Positions 59,955 through 64,000 of a stretch of DNA of 64,000 nt are shown in pieces. The stretch spans positions 3,656,201 to 3,720,200 of the forward strand of contig NW_024104420.1 in NCBI RefSeq assembly GCF_003945595.2, given 5' to 3'. Position numbers and translations under genes: made by a program. This stretch comes from Pipra filicauda. Taxonomy: Eukaryota; Chordata; Aves; Passeriformes; Pipridae. Every line of letters starts with the position of its first letter. Position 1 is the stretch's first letter. The notes below the pieces were generated by a model. It was not told the DNA's origin. It was given only the letters and a program-made list of their open reading frames with translations, and searched no databases.

Positions 59955-61165
59955 AACATCATTGTTCTTGGACTGCTTCAAACCTCATTCTTCCATCGTG
60001 ACAAACAGTTCCAAAGGAGCTCTGCTGGCCAGAGTTCAAGCTTCTTTATTTTCAGTCCAAGCCAAGCTTAAACTACTGTAAAGCTCATGTCATAATGCAA
60101 AAAGTCAGTTTATTCTTGAACATATATCTATTTGTTTTGAAAACATACATGGTTTGATCTACATGTATCTATGTGTTTTAAAAATATGGGGATTTTTCTT
60201 TCTCTTTTGTGTGTGAATTAGTGGACTTTATAGCTTGCTTGATTCTAGACTTGCTTACACCGGTGCAAACCTGGTCCATATCCTTTTACCTCAACATTTG
60301 CTTTATGCCTGTTGTCATACAAATGTAAATGAGAAGAATTTCAGTCATGACTCATGTGCTGAAGTGCTGTGTGAATGAGCAGGTATCTGTTTTAGCTTTG
60401 GTTATGGAACGGTGCTGTGCTCTTCATTTTTACTTACTTCTTTGCACCCTGACATCCCAAAGATCAGAAAATAGATGCCTCTGCATTTGGGTATGCAAAG
60501 TGCTGAATGTTTGAGGCCTGCTCAGTTCTCAGGTGCTGTAAAAAGGCTCAATTTCACCTTCTGTGACATTGTATCACCACTGAGGGTAAGGTCTGTTTCT
60601 ACTGAGCATTCAGTTTCTATGGATTTGCCAACTTACAATCTAGTTGTTTATGAATGGCAGAATGGGTGTGACACACCTGCACAATTTAGAAAAGCCACTT
60701 GGTTTTTTTTGTCCACTCATGTCATCTCTGTCCTTTATGTTAGTCGGTGTGAAGACCCTCAGTCAGCTTTCCTTGGAGTTGAATGGGGTTTTGGTTGGCT
60801 GAGCAAGTGCGATTTATACTCCACTTAGTGGAAATCTAGCCTTGGTATGTGACTCCAGGGACTGGATATTTCCACATAATAGGGACTGGCAAATTAATGG
60901 TGCAGCAATATAAACAATCAGTAGAGTGAATGATAAAGTGGACACCTGCTTTGTTTTATCACATACTATTTTTTTCAGAGTGCCTAAGATGGGGATTTTT
61001 AGCTTTCTGATTCACCAAGCAGGCTCATTAGTTTTTAAAAGCAATATTTAGGATAATAACAACTACTATCTGTAAAGTAACAGTATTGTTTGTAATATGC
61101 TATGCATTTTATAACCATTTCTGTGAAATGTACCTACTATGTTTAAATAAACTTTTTTAAAGCAA
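59955..61165 (+). other. GRAMD2B: GRAMD2B 3' UTR
   Basis: About 1.2 kb, AT-rich, from the stop to the first canonical AATAAA. The cleavage site is estimated at about 15 nt past the signal. Confidence 0.85.
61146..61151 (+). terminator. GRAMD2B: GRAMD2B polyadenylation signal
   Basis: AATAAA in gtttaaataaactttttt, the only canonical hexamer I see in the 1.2 kb after the stop. Confidence 0.8.
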
Positions 61166-64000
61166 GCGACTTGACTGTAATTTGAAAGAACCCAATTCCA
61201 TCCATCAGTTTTAGTCAAAGGTCATAATTATGAGGCTTATACCTTACAGTACAAAGTTTGTGCAAAACCCAGTACACAACAGAAAGGGTTGGGAACTGTA
61301 TCCTGCTACTGTCCTTGCTCAGTTGTACATGAGATCTTCCCAGACTGCAATAAGAACACTACAAGCAAATTTGGCCCCCAGAGTTTTGAGGAAATTTTAA
61401 TAACTTTCTCAAGGTCCTCAGGCTTCCTCCTTGAAGGATATGGGATGAGTATTGGCATGCTTAGGCAGCTTAGAGAGCCCTGTGTGCTCTAACATGGCTG
61501 CCTGGCACAAGATTCCACCAGAGCACAGTATGTAAGAAATCTATGATATTTGACTGTTCTCCCTATTGAAGCCTTTGCTTCCTCAACTATCATGGCTTTA
61601 TTGGAAAATTCATTTTCACAAGAAAAGTGTTGAAATAAGTAGGTTTATTTTTTTCCTTCTTTTTCTATCCTTATCCCTGCTCTTTTCTACAGTTACATAG
61701 CTTATGTAATGTTTTGTACTCTGACCTCACTCTCTACCTTCTCTACTTCTCTCCCTTGAATTCTGTATCAGTAACAGAAGTCTGTAGCTCTGTTTATGGT
61801 TGAAAAATTGATGCCACGAGTCACCTTTATCAAAGGAACTATAAGAAAACTTGGTTATATCCAGCAGCTGAACTGAGTTAGCCAGTTACTCCATTACATT
61901 GGAAACTCTGTGCTTTGCTATAGGAGAACAAGGAGAGATATAATATTTGGCATGTGCCTATGCATATCAGGCAGGCTAACTCCTTATCATTAGCCATAAG
62001 TGAACAAAATAATTACTGGAGGGAATGAGTAATCAGAGGTGGAAGTGTGCCCTTTAGCCTGTTACTGCAGCGTGCCAGGGGAGGTGAGTCTGGACAAAGG
62101 TGTAATGGTGTCCTTCAAACAGAGGAAAACAAACTAAGCTCCAGAGAAAGAATTGTCTTGTGACTTGGAGGTCATGTGAGCTCACTGATGCAATTCAGTG
62201 TGGCCGCTTGATGTCCTCGGGAATGTCACCCTTTTCAGGTGTCAGTGTGCAGCTGGGCAGTGAGAAGTACTGAGGTACTTCAAACAGAGCGTGTGCAAGA
62301 CCCTGCACGGACAAAGTTTGCAAGCAAGTGGAGTGATTTAAATCCTGTGATTCAGTCTTACACCTAGAGAGGAGGGGTTTTGCCCCAGTCGTGTTTGAGA
62401 GGAAAGTACAACGATGATAAGCAAGGAAAATCTGCTTCCTGTGAGGCTGGGAGTCTGTTAAAAGAGTAGGGGGACTTCTCCTACCATCTGTGGTGGTGCA
62501 TACAAAGGCTACGAGGAGGGATTTTGCCTTTTGGCAAAAGTGCAAGTTTGCAGAAATAGGAAAGATGTGTGACTTCAGGGAAGTCAGAAATCCACACAAA
62601 ATGCTTAGCGCACACACTCCTAACAATGAGCATTCATAATTTGCCACATAGGCTGCATAGAAATCTGCTTTAAAAAGCCAACTTTAAAAATTCTTCCATG
62701 TTTGTTTTTCCAATTTTATCTGTTTGTTGTCCTTCACAGCATAGAGGCTAGAAAAACAGCTGAGTTCCACCAGCCTTGAAGGACCTAATAAGAGTACCAG
62801 GTTCTGGGAAGATACTTTGAAATTGCAGATGAAAGGCAAGAGGGGCACATCACTAATGTTTTCTCTAGTTGTGGTTGGTGACCCAATATTTTTTTCTAAA
62901 CAGTCTTAGCCCAACCTTCTTCAGTTCATAAGAATGCATCTTGTAAGGGAGAAGAGGCACAGTAAACACTGCTTGATTTTCCTTCTTAGAAAACAATTTT
63001 GGGGAAACTCCAAAGACACTTTGGTGCTTGTCAGCAGGAGCCATAGACAACACCTGACTTGCCAGCTAGTGGACTTTGAAAGGAACTCCTGGCCTGCCAA
63101 GAGTAATTTGAAGTGTTTTTCTCCACTTCACTGGTATGAACATATACCAAATTGCTGATAGTTGCAGGGTAGAGGGGAAGGGATGACAGAAGAGAACATG
63201 GAAGTATATTATAGGCATGACTTTTGATCTTTTGGAATTCCTCTTATCTTCAGGCTGCTGTAAATGGAAAGAGTCCTCCTTTCCATTTCTCCCCTCTTCC
63301 AGATTCGTGGTTGCCACTTTCTTGTGCATTTTTCACAGGTAGCAAAAAGGAGACAAAAAAAGTAATGTGCACTTGGAGAGGCTGCTTGGGTTGAGGGGTT
63401 GTTGAATTAGTTTTCTGCCAAATTGTGTGCCAGACATAGGATACTGTTGGTGTGAAGGATGCAGCTAGCACTCTAAGAAAGAAGTATTATAAAGCCCCCC
63501 TCTCAGCAGAACATGAAAGGCAGTAATTCCCATTAGCATTTGCAGGAAAGACAAACAGTTTTGTGTGTGGTTTTGTGTGGGCTTATTTAATACTATTAAC
63601 TGCTTTCACATGAACCTTCAAACAGGTGTGTAGTAATGCTTTCTGCTTCCTGCTACGCCTGCACTTTCATTTCCATGTTTCCACCTAATAGTCAGCTGAC
63701 AAATGCTAAATAAATCTCCGTGTTGGTGTTATCCAGGCCCTGGCAGGCTATTGCTCAGCTGGTTCAGCTGCAACTGCTAGTGAGGTGTCATTCCCAAGTA
63801 CAGAGGAGATTTTGCATTTACAGCGCAGGTGTGATATGCAGTAATGATCATGGAAAAGCTGGCTATTTAAACAGAAAACTGAGCAAATATTAAACTGAGC
63901 AAACAGTTCCTTTTGCGCTCAGTGCCTCTGTATGCCTCTATAAACAGCAGAGGAATAATGTCGTTTGAAAGCATTTTACTGGCACCTGCTTTCAGTTTGC
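61166..64000. other. Downstream intergenic sequence
   Basis: No exon with homology or splice framing and no repeat recognised. In mammals ALDH7A1 lies tail-to-tail beyond this gene, but I see none of its coding sequence here. A 150-codon minus-strand frame at 62195-62647 is not recognised and is probably chance. Confidence 0.5.

Larger units (their letters stand above)
29297..61165 (+). other. GRAMD2B: GRAMD2B gene (14 coding exons)
   Basis: The whole gene from start codon to polyadenylation region; the 5' UTR before 29297 is not resolved. Splicing the 14 exons below gives 427 residues, close to the roughly 432 of the human protein. Residues 1-100 are charged and probably disordered. About 107-214 form the GRAM domain, a PH-like fold that binds membrane lipid. 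About 215-340 are an acidic and serine-rich linker. About 342-360 are a transmembrane segment (VLVFYAVVVCILIFSTFYM), followed by a short helical tail ending KLLEDGE. Family knowledge: GRAMD proteins sit in the ER membrane by this segment and contact other membranes through GRAM. Unlike GRAMD1 proteins, this one has no sterol-binding VASt/ASTER domain, and none is present here. No frameshift or stop was found, so the gene looks intact. Confidence 0.97.

Noticed and set aside
62195..62647. 150-codon minus-strand open frame downstream of GRAMD2B
   Set aside because: Not similar to ALDH7A1 or any family I know; probably chance.

Overview
The window is nuclear DNA of a bird. It is AT-rich and intron-rich, has one GC-rich CpG island, and its recognisable repeats are CR1 LINE fragments and long terminal repeats of the avian ERVL type. 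I cannot fix the species.

Right half (about 29.2-61.2 kb, + strand): this is the complete GRAMD2B (GRAMD3) gene. It starts in a CpG island at 28.9-29.6 kb and has 14 coding exons. All junctions have GT/AG sites and compatible phases. The spliced protein is 427 residues: a charged N-terminal region, a GRAM domain, an acidic/serine-rich linker, one C-terminal transmembrane segment and a short terminal helix. Intron 1 is 13 kb. Intron 2 carries a 1.3-kb antisense CR1, intron 5 a perfect 15-bp hairpin, intron 11 a (TA)19 tract and intron 13 an antisense ERVL-type LTR. A single AATAAA lies 1.2 kb after the stop. From 61.2 kb to the end I see no gene.

Left half (1-29 kb): it looks like intergenic desert at first, but the minus strand holds a chain of short open segments with splice sites in matching phase at about 19.8, 18.9, 16.3 and 15.2 kb. 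A weaker, phase-compatible continuation runs through 9.6 and 7.4 kb to a stop at 4.1 kb. I read this as an unidentified multi-exon gene transcribed away from GRAMD2B, perhaps from the same CpG island, where an ATG plus splice donor is present on the minus strand. I could not name its family.

Also on the left: a decayed heat-shock-factor (HSFY-like) DNA-binding-domain pseudogene near 0.85-1.32 kb; a solo LTR at 4391-5675 with TG...CA ends and a 5-bp target-site duplication; a possible second LTR at 22.7-23.4 kb; seven CR1 fragments; and several AT-rich unique blocks that look like conserved non-coding DNA.
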